Assembly: GCF_019039055.1 (NCBI RefSeq)
Contig: NZ_JAHOPB010000001.1
Coordinates: forward strand, 2,516,001 to 2,580,000
Length of the DNA: 64,000 bases
Source: Reyranella humidisoli
Lineage (GTDB): Bacteria > Pseudomonadota > Alphaproteobacteria > Reyranellales > Reyranellaceae
Direction of reading: 5' to 3'
Shown: one piece after another, positions 44,266 to 52,732 of the stretch
Layout of the letters: the number at the start of each line of letters is the position of its first letter
How positions within the stretch are numbered: the first letter of the stretch is position 1
The notes under the pieces: model-generated
Database searches by the model: none
Told to the model about the DNA's origin: nothing
Seen by the model: the letters and a program-made list of their open reading frames with translations, nothing else
Translations under genes and position numbers: made by a program

Positions 44266-44784
44266 TTACGCCGCTTCGCGGTAGGGCATCGCGCCCAGAT
44301 AGTTCTTCTTGCCGACCGGGACGCCGTTGTGGCGCAGGATCGCGTAAGTCGTCGTGACGTGGAAATAGAAGTTCGGAATGACGTGCTGGACGAGGAACTC
44401 CTCGCCCGACAGCGACTTGCCGTTCCAGCGCGGCTGGGTGATCCGCCGCTCGGCAGCCCCGGCGAACGACTGGGCGGTGAAGCTCTTCAGGTAGGCGACG
44501 GTGCTCTCGATGCGCGCCTTGATCTCGGCCAGCGTCGCTTCGGTGTCGGCGTGGACCGGCGCGTCCTTCTCGGTGCCGGCCAGACGCGCGGCGCCGAGCT
44601 TGGCGGTGTCGCAGGCGATCCGGACCTGCTGGATCAGGTCGAACTGATCGGGCGCCAGGCGCGCGTGCAGCAGGACGGCGGCGTCGAACTTCTTCTCGCC
44701 GGCATACTTGTCGGCTTCGTTCAGGATCTCGACCAGATTGCCCAGCATCTTGCTGAACTGGCCGACGACGAGCGTGTGGATCAT
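44266..44784 (-). CDS. DUF1993 family protein
   Basis: A 172-residue protein matching the DUF1993 family in length and features: it begins MIHTLVVGQFSKMLGNLVEIL, has HARLAPDQFDLIQQVRIACDTAK, and ends with FYFHVTTTYAILRHNGVPVGK. The fold is related to the DinB four-helix bundle. His residues in HARLAPD and FHVTTTYAILRHNG could bind a metal. The biochemical role of the family is not established. The ATG at 44784 is preceded by GAGG; a longer frame to 44838 lacks support. The gene is flanked on both sides by related short palindromes. Confidence 0.87.
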   Translation of the reverse strand: MIHTLVVGQFSKMLGNLVEILNEADKYAGEKKFDAAVLLHARLAPDQFDLIQQVRIACDTAKLGAARLAGTEKDAPVHADTEATLAEIKARIESTVAYLKSFTAQSFAGAAERRITQPRWNGKSLSGEEFLVQHVIPNFYFHVTTTYAILRHNGVPVGKKNYLGAMPYREAA

Positions 44785-44864
44785 GCGAACCTCGGATGGG
44801 AGTTGTGGATGCGAGCGCAGGGCCCTACGCGATTCCACCGCCCGCCGCCAGAGCCCCTCATGTT

Positions 44865-44889
44865 CCTCTCCCCCCTAGCGGGGGAGAGG
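44865..44889. repeat. Short palindrome, copy 2, overlapping the end of the Rieske gene
   Basis: A 10-bp stem (cctctccccc / gggggagagg) with a five-base loop. Its right arm codes for the last residues and stop of the Rieske oxygenase gene, so that end may have been supplied by the element. It could also act as a terminator. Confidence 0.75.
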
Positions 44890-46023
44890 AGTCTGAGCCT
44901 TCAGCATCTCCACATGCTCGGTGAGATGGCGATGGAAGTGGCCGATCGCCTGCTCGTAATGGCCGAAGGTGAAGTGGGTGTTGGCACCCGAGGCGAGGCC
45001 AAGCTGGATCTCGCGGGCGGCGTGGCGGTCTTCCAGGATGCCGCTCTCCTGCACGAAGTTGGCATCCTTGCGGGCCTGCTCGATGTCGAGCGGCTTGCCG
45101 TTCTTGATGCGCGGCGCGAGCTGGTAGACGACCCAGTGCGTCTCCGACGGCGACACCGGCTCGAGGATGATCAGGATCGCGTGGCTCGACAGCACGCTGA
45201 CATGGGTGTTGGGGAAGAGCTGGTGGACGTCGGTGATGCGGCCCTGCGTGCTCCATTCCTCGCGCGGCATCGCTCGCAGCTTCTCGATGCGGCGGAACGG
45301 GAAGACGATGCGTGAGTTGCGGCCGTGCAGCTCGACGACATTCAGGTTGTCGTAGCCGTAGGGAAAGAACGACTGATTGTGCAGCGCCTTGATGTGGTAG
45401 CCCTCCATCGAGGTCTCGCCCAGCACCTTCCAGTTCGCCTTGTCGTCGAACTCGATCTTGTTGAACAGCACGTAGTCGTCGGTCAGCACTTCCGGGAGGT
45501 CGCCCAGCGCGCCGTCCGACAGCGGCTCGTCCTGCGTCACGAACACGATGCCGTTCCGCTCCTGCACCGCGGCGACCGGCACCAGCCCGTGCGCGTCCTT
45601 GTCGAGGCCGGGGAAACCGTCCTCGCCCGGGATGTGGCGCAACGCGCCGTCGAGCCCGTAGGTCCAGGCATGATAGGGGCAGGCGAAGGCGCGCTTGCAG
45701 CCCTCGCCTTCCTCGAGCTTCATGCCGCGATGACGGCAGGCGTTGCGGAAGCCGCGCACCACGCCGTCGGTACCGCGTACCACCAGTAGCGGCGTGCCCA
45801 CCGTTGTCCGCGCAATATAGGAGCCGGGCTCCGGCAGCGCCGCCGAGGGGCAGAAGGCCATCGGCACGCGGCGCAGCACCTGCAGCTCGGCCTCGAACCG
45901 CTCGGGCGAATGATAGTTCTCGACCGGCTCGCGCCAGACCACTGTCCCTTTGTCGGTTGTCTTGCCGTCGATGTGCGCGAGGATGCGATCGATCAGGTCG
46001 GTTTCGTTGAGCAGCGCAGCCAT
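44875..46023 (-). CDS. Rieske-type aromatic ring-hydroxylating oxygenase, large subunit
   Basis: A 382-residue protein. Rieske [2Fe-2S] ligands are Cys-x-His in CRHRGMKL and Cys-x2-His in CPYHAW. The catalytic non-haem iron site is marked by ETSMEGYHIKALH (two His of the facial triad). It resembles the alpha subunits of oxygenases that hydroxylate or demethylate aromatic, betaine-like or sterol-like substrates. A reductase partner is not in the window, and there is no beta subunit, so a homo-oligomeric type is likely. The C-terminal seven residues overlap a palindromic element at 44865. Substrate unknown. Confidence 0.92.
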   Translation of the reverse strand: MAALLNETDLIDRILAHIDGKTTDKGTVVWREPVENYHSPERFEAELQVLRRVPMAFCPSAALPEPGSYIARTTVGTPLLVVRGTDGVVRGFRNACRHRGMKLEEGEGCKRAFACPYHAWTYGLDGALRHIPGEDGFPGLDKDAHGLVPVAAVQERNGIVFVTQDEPLSDGALGDLPEVLTDDYVLFNKIEFDDKANWKVLGETSMEGYHIKALHNQSFFPYGYDNLNVVELHGRNSRIVFPFRRIEKLRAMPREEWSTQGRITDVHQLFPNTHVSVLSSHAILIILEPVSPSETHWVVYQLAPRIKNGKPLDIEQARKDANFVQESGILEDRHAAREIQLGLASGANTHFTFGHYEQAIGHFHRHLTEHVEMLKAQTPLPR

Positions 46024-46139
46024 CTTCGTTCCCTCAGCAATCCGGCGGGGCGATACTAGGTCCCGCCTGTCGGGGCGGGCAACATGGCGCTGCTTCGATG
46101 CGAAACGGACGGCGGCGCCCGCGTCTGTTAAGCAGGTCG

Positions 46140-46910
46140 ATGCTCGATCGTTCGTACCTGCTCATCTGCCTCTTCGCGCTGATCGCAATGTTCGGCGGCG
46201 GACTGATCGGCCTCTATGTGGCGCGCGCGCTGCCCAGCCATCACCTGACCAAGGAGTCGGGCGCGGTGGTCAAGCTGTCGGCGGCCGTGGTGGCGTCGCT
46301 CACCTCGCTGGTTCTGGCGCTGATGCTGTCGGCGGCCAACGGCGCCTATTCCGTCAATGCCGGCATCGTGACCAAGCTCGGTTCCGACATCATCCAGCTC
46401 GACCACATGCTGCGCGCCTACGGGCCCGAGGCCGACGCCGCCCGGGTCCATCTGCGCGACTATGCCGGCCGCAAGAGCGAGGAACTGTTTCCCGCCGCGC
46501 CGCCGCCGTCCCGCGATTCGCGCGGCACCGCCGATCTTCTCGACCGGCTGCTCGATTCCATCCTGTCGCTCACGCTGCCCGACCGGCGGCACACGGCGCT
46601 GGCGGCGCAGGCGCTCAGCATCACCAACCAGATCTACGCCGAACGCTGGCTGCTGTGGGAAAATCCCGGCACGACGGTGCCGGCGCCGTTCCTGTTCGTG
46701 CTGATCTTCTGGTTGTTCCTGGTGTTCGTGAGCTTCGGCGTGTTCGCGCCACCCAACCTCACGGTGGTGGCGAGCCTGTTCCTCTCCGCGCTCGCCGTCA
46801 CCGGCGCGATCTTCCTGATCCTGCAACTCGGCGATCCCATGCATCACAGCTGGCTGCAGATCTCCGGCGAGCCGCTGCAGCGCGCCCTGTCGGAGATCGG
46901 CCGGCCCTGA
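46140..46910 (+). CDS. DUF4239-like (bestrophin-like) membrane protein
   Basis: A 256-residue protein with four membrane helices in two pairs: one at ~6-28 and one at ~45-65, then a ~100-residue soluble loop (VTKLGSDIIQLDHMLRAYG and following), then VLIFWLFLVFVSFGVFAP and VASLFLSALAVTGAIFLIL. This two-plus-two pattern with the conserved helix between fits DUF4239 proteins, whose role is unknown; some see likeness to bestrophin channels. The frame is open 14 codons upstream, but ATG at 46140 sits at the first hydrophobic segment with AGCAGGTCG before it. It is divergent from the Rieske gene. Confidence 0.75.
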   Translation: MLDRSYLLICLFALIAMFGGGLIGLYVARALPSHHLTKESGAVVKLSAAVVASLTSLVLALMLSAANGAYSVNAGIVTKLGSDIIQLDHMLRAYGPEADAARVHLRDYAGRKSEELFPAAPPPSRDSRGTADLLDRLLDSILSLTLPDRRHTALAAQALSITNQIYAERWLLWENPGTTVPAPFLFVLIFWLFLVFVSFGVFAPPNLTVVASLFLSALAVTGAIFLILQLGDPMHHSWLQISGEPLQRALSEIGRP

Positions 46911-46976
46911 TCCGCCGCCGCTGGAGCGGCGATCACGCACAGGTGAACTGCCGGTTGAAATTCCGGGAGCTGCCGA

Positions 46977-47011
46977 TTGACACGGGTCAAGGAGCGCTCT
47001 TGATTCGATCA
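46977..47011. promoter_or_regulatory. Fnr/FixK-type boxes upstream of the Crp/Fnr gene
   Basis: A perfect inverted repeat ttgacacgggtcaa at 46977-46990 fits the TTGA-N6-TCAA consensus of Fnr/FixK-type regulators. A partial second one, ttgattcgatca, lies at 47000-47011. They are 114 to 93 bases before the ATG of the Crp/Fnr-family gene at 47104, so autoregulation or control by another family member is a fair inference. Confidence 0.55.
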
Positions 47012-47103
47012 TCAGTCTGGCCGCCAAAGACTGCATCGACGATCGCCTCCTCGAACGGGAGCGCCCGATCGGATTTGTTTCGGCAGGAAGGCTGCGGGGC
47101 AGG

Positions 47104-47913
47104 ATGAGCGACGTCGACCGGCCTAGGAATATCGTCCTTGCAGGGGGCTGGCTCAGCCGAACGCCGGCATCCTTCCAGCAGGCGGTGCTCGCCCGGTGCA
47201 TTCTGCGCAGTTTCAAGGCTGGCGCCGCGATCTTCCGCAAGGGCGATCCGCCGGGCGGCCTGTTCGGCCTGGTGAGCGGAGGTCTCGCCGTCGACATCGC
47301 GCCGGCCGAGCGCGGGCCCTACATGGCCTACTTCCTGACTCCCGGTGCCTGGTTCGGCGGCGCGCCGGCATTCAGCGGCCAGCCGCGGCAGGTCGGTTTG
47401 AGGGCCACGCGGAGCACGGAACTTCTCTATCTGCCGCTACACGCCATCAATGCGATCATTGCCGAGGATCCCATGGCGTGGCGGAGCTTTGCGCTGGTCG
47501 GCTTCGCCAACCTGGAGACCGCCATCTCGGTCTGCGACGACCTCATGATCCGCGACCATACCAAGCGCTTCATCGCCATGCTGCTGCAACTGGGCAGCTG
47601 CCGGCTGGCCACGCCAACGGGGGGCGAGCCGATGGAGATCGATGTCGGTCAGGCCGAACTCGCCACCATGGCCAATGTCGCGCGGAACACGGCGGGCATC
47701 ATCCTGCGCACGCTTGCGCAAGGCGGGTTCATCGACATGTCCTACCGTCGCATCAGGATCGTCGATCCCGATCGGCTGCGGGCCAGGCTGACGCGGCGAT
47801 CCGCGACGCCCAAACGCCCGCGGTCAGCGGAGCCCGACCTCCACCTTGTGGATCCTGCCGCCAAAGCGAAACGGCCGGCGGTCGAAGTAGGCCATCGAGA
47901 CCGGCGAACCTAG
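47104..47913 (+). CDS. Crp/Fnr-family transcriptional regulator
   Basis: A 269-residue protein with an N-terminal cyclic-nucleotide-binding-type beta roll (RKGDPPGGLFGLVSGGLAV, PGAWFGGAPAFSG), a dimer helix and a C-terminal winged helix (GQAELATMANVARNTAGIILRTL). No cysteine cluster for a [4Fe-4S] is present, so it is not a true Fnr. In the recognition helix Arg is kept, but the usual Glu and second Arg are Asn and Ile, so target specificity may differ from the classical consensus. The tail after residue ~228 is a basic extension that lies in the 90-bp overlap with the opposing sulfatase gene. GGAAGG lies upstream of the ATG at a long spacing. Confidence 0.9.
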   Translation: MSDVDRPRNIVLAGGWLSRTPASFQQAVLARCILRSFKAGAAIFRKGDPPGGLFGLVSGGLAVDIAPAERGPYMAYFLTPGAWFGGAPAFSGQPRQVGLRATRSTELLYLPLHAINAIIAEDPMAWRSFALVGFANLETAISVCDDLMIRDHTKRFIAMLLQLGSCRLATPTGGEPMEIDVGQAELATMANVARNTAGIILRTLAQGGFIDMSYRRIRIVDPDRLRARLTRRSATPKRPRSAEPDLHLVDPAAKAKRPAVEVGHRDRRT

Positions 47914-50187
47914 GTCGACGCCGACGTCGAACGTCTCGCTGGCGGTGAAGGCCGCCGGCACCGTGCGCTGGACCGTGGTGCGCGCCACCTCGACACCGTC
48001 TACCTTGAGGACGACGGTGGCCGGCGAGAGCGGCCGCTTGTCCATGAACGTCGTGTCGACCTCGATGCGATGTCGCCCCGCGGCGATCTTCTGCGCCGAT
48101 CGCGCAGTGTACCGCTCGATGATCATCATGTTGTATTCGTAGACGAGCTGGCCGCCATCCATGAACAGGGTGAGACCGCCGCTGGCGCCGCCCATTGCAT
48201 ACAGCACCCCCGACGCGTCGTTGCCGAACTCGGCGTCGATGGCGACGTGGCTGCTTTCGCGGCCCAGTCCCGGCGCCGTGAACTCCGGCATGCGCGTCGT
48301 CGTGTCGTCGAACAGCCAGCTCGTATAGGGCGTCTTGAGACGGTCCTCGGGATGGATGCGCAGCCAGATGCCCGCACCGACCGGAAACACCTTGTTCTCC
48401 CGCGCTTCGCCCAGGAAGACCTCCTTCAGGCGGGCGAGGTGCTGCGGATCCTTCGTCGCCAGATCGTTGGCCTGCGAGAAGTCCTTCGACAGGTCGTAGA
48501 GTTCCCAGACGTCCTTCGACGAATCCCAGGTCGCGAGACCGGGGCTCACCGTCAGCCACGGCGTGAGCGGCCCGAAGGTCGAGGCGAACCAGCCGTCGCG
48601 ATAGACGCCGCGGCTGCCGTTATTGTCGAAGTACTGCGTCGTCTTGCGGCCCGCCGCGCGGCTGTCGTCGAATGTGTAGGCGAGGCTGACGCCGTCGATC
48701 GGGTCCTGCACGAAACCGTCGACGACCTTGGGCGCCGTGATGCCGACGGTTTCGTAGATGGTGGGCACGATGTCGTTGACGTGGTGGAACTGCCCGCGCG
48801 GCGTGCCGTCGGTCTTGATCTTCTTCGGCCAGGAGACCGCCATCGGGTTGCGCGTGCCGCCGAAGTGCGAGGCAATGAGCTTCGTGTACCGGAAGGGCGT
48901 GTTTCCGGCCCACGCCCAGCCGGCGTGATACATGTTGTCGGTCTTGGGCGAGCCCAGCGCATCGAGGCCACCGATCCTGTTCAGCGCCTCGATCTGCTGC
49001 TCGACCGTGTTGGGGATCTGGTTCTGCGCCAGCAGTTCGCTGATCGAGCCGTTCTGGCCCTCGGCGCTCGAGCCATTGTCGCCGAAGATGTAGAAGATCA
49101 ACGTGTTGTCGCGCTGGCCCTGGCGTTCGAGCTCGTCGATGAGCTTGCCCGCCTGCACATCGACATGCTCGACGAAGCCCGCGAACACTTCCATCAGCCG
49201 GAGCTGGAAGGGCCGCTGGCTGGCCGGAATGCTGTCCCATGACGCCATCGACTCGGGTCGCGCCGTGAGCGCCGTGTCGGCCGGGATCCAGCCCAGCTCC
49301 TTCTGACGCTTGAAGACGCGCTCGCGCATGGCGTCCCAGCCGTCGTCGAACCGGCCTTTGTACTTGTCCGCCCACTCCTTGAAGATCTGATGCGGCCCGT
49401 GTCCGGCGCCCGGCGCCCAGTACATCAGGAAAGGCTTGTCGGGCGCGTAGGAGCGGTGGTGGCGGAGCCACGTCACCGCCTTTTCGGCGAGATCCTCGCT
49501 CAGGTGATACTTCTCGTCGTGCGGCGGTTCGACCGGCGTGGTGTTCTCGTACAGGCGCGGCTCCCACTGCGAGGTTTCGCCGGCGACGAAGCCGTAGAAA
49601 TAGTCGAAGCCATGCCCGGTCGGCCATCGGTCGAACGGCCCCATCGCCGTCGTCTGGTCCGCCGGCGTGTTGTGCCACTTGCCGAAAGCCGAGGCCTTGT
49701 AGCCGTAGTGGCGCAGCGTTTCGGCGACCGTCGCGGAGGTCTTCGGGATCACGCCGACATAGCCGTCCCAGTCGACCGCGCGTTCGGCGATGGTGCCGGC
49801 GCCGATACGCTGGTGGTTGCGGCCGGTCAGCAGCGAGGCGCGGGTCGGCGAGCAGATCGCGGTGGTGTGGAAGCTGTTGTAGCTCACGCCCGTTCCGGCG
49901 ATCCGGCTGAGCGTGGGCGTCCGGATATCGCCGCCGTAAGTGCTGGGCAGGCCGAAGCCGACATCGTCCAGCAGGATGATCAGGATGTTGGGCGCACCGG
50001 CGGGCAGATGGCTCGCTTCCTCGCGGCGCTGGTGCCTGGACGCCTGCAGCGTCGATGCCGCCACGCTCGCCGACGGCACGGGCGGAAACGGCAGGACGGA
50101 CCCGTCAGCTCCCGGCGGGCCGGCGTGGGCTGGCGCGGCGAGCAGAAGGGTGCCCAGAGCCCCGACGAGAAGCCTGCGCTTGAACAT
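47824..50187 (-). CDS. Periplasmic arylsulfatase (type I, cysteine-type)
   Basis: A 787-residue sulfatase of the alkaline phosphatase superfamily. A Sec signal ends near AHA (22). Calcium ligands are in ILLDDVGFG, and the formylglycine motif is CSPTRASLLTG (Cys112). FGKWHN, and NGSSAEGQNGSISE in the later half, complete the family pattern. The Cys must be oxidised to formylglycine by an FGE-type enzyme not seen in this window. It cleaves sulfate esters of unknown substrate. The paralog at 50230 lies 42 bp upstream, with the SphA gene before it, suggesting one transcript. Its 3' end overlaps the Crp/Fnr gene by 90 bp on the opposite strand. Confidence 0.94.
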   Translation of the reverse strand: MFKRRLLVGALGTLLLAAPAHAGPPGADGSVLPFPPVPSASVAASTLQASRHQRREEASHLPAGAPNILIILLDDVGFGLPSTYGGDIRTPTLSRIAGTGVSYNSFHTTAICSPTRASLLTGRNHQRIGAGTIAERAVDWDGYVGVIPKTSATVAETLRHYGYKASAFGKWHNTPADQTTAMGPFDRWPTGHGFDYFYGFVAGETSQWEPRLYENTTPVEPPHDEKYHLSEDLAEKAVTWLRHHRSYAPDKPFLMYWAPGAGHGPHQIFKEWADKYKGRFDDGWDAMRERVFKRQKELGWIPADTALTARPESMASWDSIPASQRPFQLRLMEVFAGFVEHVDVQAGKLIDELERQGQRDNTLIFYIFGDNGSSAEGQNGSISELLAQNQIPNTVEQQIEALNRIGGLDALGSPKTDNMYHAGWAWAGNTPFRYTKLIASHFGGTRNPMAVSWPKKIKTDGTPRGQFHHVNDIVPTIYETVGITAPKVVDGFVQDPIDGVSLAYTFDDSRAAGRKTTQYFDNNGSRGVYRDGWFASTFGPLTPWLTVSPGLATWDSSKDVWELYDLSKDFSQANDLATKDPQHLARLKEVFLGEARENKVFPVGAGIWLRIHPEDRLKTPYTSWLFDDTTTRMPEFTAPGLGRESSHVAIDAEFGNDASGVLYAMGGASGGLTLFMDGGQLVYEYNMMIIERYTARSAQKIAAGRHRIEVDTTFMDKRPLSPATVVLKVDGVEVARTTVQRTVPAAFTASETFDVGVDLGSPVSMAYFDRRPFRFGGRIHKVEVGLR

Positions 50188-50229
50188 GGGTCAGTCCCCC
50201 TCAGCGAAATCCATGTATCCCGGACGCGA

Positions 50230-52605
50230 TCAGTTCGCGGTCAGGTATTTGACGTCGAGCCTGTCGATCCTGCCGGTAAACTTGAAAGGCGCGCGCTCGG
50301 CGTACGCGGGCGACACGGGCGAGTAGCTGTCGCGCCCGACATCGAAGGCGTCGTTGCCGCTCATTGCATATCCCGTCGTGCGCTGGACACGACCCCGGGC
50401 CATCTCGGTGCCGTTGACGCGGATCGTCACGTCCATGGGCCCATTGCGGACCTTGGGGTCGGCCCGTGACTCGATCTCGATCTTCACCCGGCCGCTCGGC
50501 AGGGCGCCGGTGGTCTCGATGCGCGTCCGCTCGATCTCGTAGAGATTGTACTCGAAGCTGATCCGGCCCTTGTCGACCCAGGCCGCGAGGCCGCCGGAGA
50601 AGCCGCCGAGGGCATAGAGGACGCCTTCCGAACCGGCCGTCAGGTCGGCTTCGATGGTGACCAGGCTGCTGCGCAGTCCGAGCTTGGGCGCACCGGCTTC
50701 CGGAATGCGGACCACGTCGGCCGTGTAGTGGAATTCCGTGGCCGGGTTCTGCTTCGTGTACTCGGGATGCAGTCCCACCCAGAGGCCGCCGCCGATCGGA
50801 TAGGCGTGGTTGGCCTTGGCCTCGACGTCGAACAGCCTGATCATCTCGGCCAGCTTTTCCGGCTGCTGCTTTGCCAGATCGACGGACTGCGAGAAATCGC
50901 GCTTCAGATCGTAGAGTTCCCAGACGTCGTTGTCCGGGGTCCACTTGAAGATCGCCGGGTCGATGCCGGTCTGCCAGGGCAGGCGCGGTCCAAGCGCGGA
51001 GGCGATGAAGCCTTCATGGTAGATCGAGCGGCTTCCCATGATCTCGAAATACTGCGTCTTCTTGCGGTCGGGCGCCTCGGCCGACGACAGCGCGTAGACC
51101 ATGCTGGTGCCGTCCAGCGGCTCCTGCGTCACGCCATCGACTTCCTTCGGCGCCGGGATGCCAAGGACTTCGTAGATCGTCGGCACGACGTCGTTGACGT
51201 GATGGAACTGCGGATGCGGTTTGGCGTCGGCTTTCACCGACCGGGGCCAGGACACCGCGAGGGGATTGCGTGTCCCGCCGAAGTGCGAGGCCAGCAGCTT
51301 GGTGCCCTGATAGGGCGCGCTTCCCGCCCATGCCCAACCGGCGTGATAGTGGTTGTCCATCTTGTCGCCGCCGAGGGCATCGAGGCCCCCTAGCTCGTTC
51401 ATGACGCGGATATGGTCCTTGATCTCGGTGGCGGTGCCGCTCTGCGCCAGGAACTCGCTGATGGAGCCGCCCTGACCCTCGGCGCTCGAGCCGTTGTCGC
51501 CCCAGATGTAGAAGACCAGCGTGTTGTCGCGAATCCCCAGCCGCTCGAGCTCGTCGATCAGCCGTCCGGCCTGGGTGTCCGTGTGCTCGGCAAATCCCGC
51601 GAAGACTTCCATCAGCCGCCGCTGGAACGGCTTCTCGCTCTCGGGAATGTCCTTCCACGCCGCAAGCGTCGCGGGGCGCGGCGTCAGCCTTGTATCCGCC
51701 GGGATGTAGCCCTGCTGCTTCTGCCGCGCGACGACGCGCTCGCGCATGGCGTCCCAGCCGTCGTCGAACCGGCCTTTGTACTTGTCTGCCCACTCCTTGA
51801 AGATGTGGTGTGGAGCGTGGACGCCGCCGGGCGCCCAGTACATCAGGAACGGTTGATCGGGCGCCAGCGCACGTTGCTGGCGAATCCAGGCGACGCCCTT
51901 GTCAGCCAGGTCTTCCGTCAGGTGATAGCCCTTGCGGTGCGGCGTCTCGATCCGATTGAGATTCTCGACCAGCGCCGGTTCCCATTGCGAGGATTCGCCC
52001 GCCAGGAACCCATAGAAGTAGTCGAAGCCCACGAGGCGCCCGGTCGGCCAGCGTTCGAACGGTCCGGCTTGCGAGGTGTCCGCGTGCGGCGTGTTGTGCC
52101 ACTTGCCGAAGGCCGAGGTGGCATAGCCGTAGTAGCCCAGCACCTTGGCGACCGAGGCGCCGGTCGCCGGCCACATCCCCGAGTAACCGTCCCAGTCGTT
52201 CGCGAGGCTGGCGATCTGGCCCGCGCCGACGCGGTGATGGTTCTGGCCCGTCAGCAGCGAGGCCCGCGTCGGCGAGCACATCGCGGTCGTATGGAAGCGG
52301 TTGAAGGACACGCCCGAGTTGGCGATGCGGGACAGCGTCGGCGTGTTGATGTCGCCGCCGTAGGTGCTCGGCAGCGCCGGACCGGCATCGTCGATCAGGA
52401 TGATGAGGATGTTGGGCGCGCCCGCGGGCAACCGCCGGGGCACGGGCAAGGGATGGTAGGTCGATTCCTGCATCGTCCGGGCGGCCTTGCTGCCCGACGG
52501 CACCGGCGGGAAGGGAAGTTTCTCCTGTCCATAGGCCGACGGCACGATGGCCGTTGCGAGCGCGATGGCGACGGTGGAGCAGAGTAGGTTCGATCGCTTT
52601 GTCAT
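50230..52605 (-). CDS. Periplasmic arylsulfatase (type I, cysteine-type), tandem paralog
   Basis: A 791-residue sulfatase closely related to the gene downstream. It has a signal peptide (LLCSTVAIALATAIVPSAYG), LIDDAGPALPSTYGG, and the formylglycine site CSPTRASLLTG (Cys110). FGKWHN and WGDNGSSAEGQGGSISE follow. In the metal-site loop the sister's Val-Gly-Phe is Ala-Gly-Pro, so substrate or metal fit may differ. A 54-bp block (51733-51786) is base-for-base identical to the sister gene (49315-49368), pointing to gene conversion. It is transcribed between SphA and the second sulfatase. Confidence 0.94.
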   Translation of the reverse strand: MTKRSNLLCSTVAIALATAIVPSAYGQEKLPFPPVPSGSKAARTMQESTYHPLPVPRRLPAGAPNILIILIDDAGPALPSTYGGDINTPTLSRIANSGVSFNRFHTTAMCSPTRASLLTGQNHHRVGAGQIASLANDWDGYSGMWPATGASVAKVLGYYGYATSAFGKWHNTPHADTSQAGPFERWPTGRLVGFDYFYGFLAGESSQWEPALVENLNRIETPHRKGYHLTEDLADKGVAWIRQQRALAPDQPFLMYWAPGGVHAPHHIFKEWADKYKGRFDDGWDAMRERVVARQKQQGYIPADTRLTPRPATLAAWKDIPESEKPFQRRLMEVFAGFAEHTDTQAGRLIDELERLGIRDNTLVFYIWGDNGSSAEGQGGSISEFLAQSGTATEIKDHIRVMNELGGLDALGGDKMDNHYHAGWAWAGSAPYQGTKLLASHFGGTRNPLAVSWPRSVKADAKPHPQFHHVNDVVPTIYEVLGIPAPKEVDGVTQEPLDGTSMVYALSSAEAPDRKKTQYFEIMGSRSIYHEGFIASALGPRLPWQTGIDPAIFKWTPDNDVWELYDLKRDFSQSVDLAKQQPEKLAEMIRLFDVEAKANHAYPIGGGLWVGLHPEYTKQNPATEFHYTADVVRIPEAGAPKLGLRSSLVTIEADLTAGSEGVLYALGGFSGGLAAWVDKGRISFEYNLYEIERTRIETTGALPSGRVKIEIESRADPKVRNGPMDVTIRVNGTEMARGRVQRTTGYAMSGNDAFDVGRDSYSPVSPAYAERAPFKFTGRIDRLDVKYLTAN

Positions 52606-52654
52606 GCCGGTCTCCTGCGGGAGCGAGCTCGCGTCGTGAAGCGCGCCTTTGTCC

Positions 52655-52732
52655 GTTCGTCCTCTGGGTTCGCCCTCTCGGTTCGCCCCCTTGGTTCGCC
52701 TTCTCAGTTCGCCTCGTCAGTTCGCCGAGTCG
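52655..52732. repeat. 13-bp tandem repeat, six copies
   Basis: The consensus gttcgccytctcr repeats six times with some base changes from 52655 to 52732. Copy five ends with the stop codon of the SphA-like gene and copy six codes for its last residues, so the repeat has probably shaped the C-terminus of that protein. A unit of 13 would shift frame if it expanded inside the gene. Confidence 0.8.
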
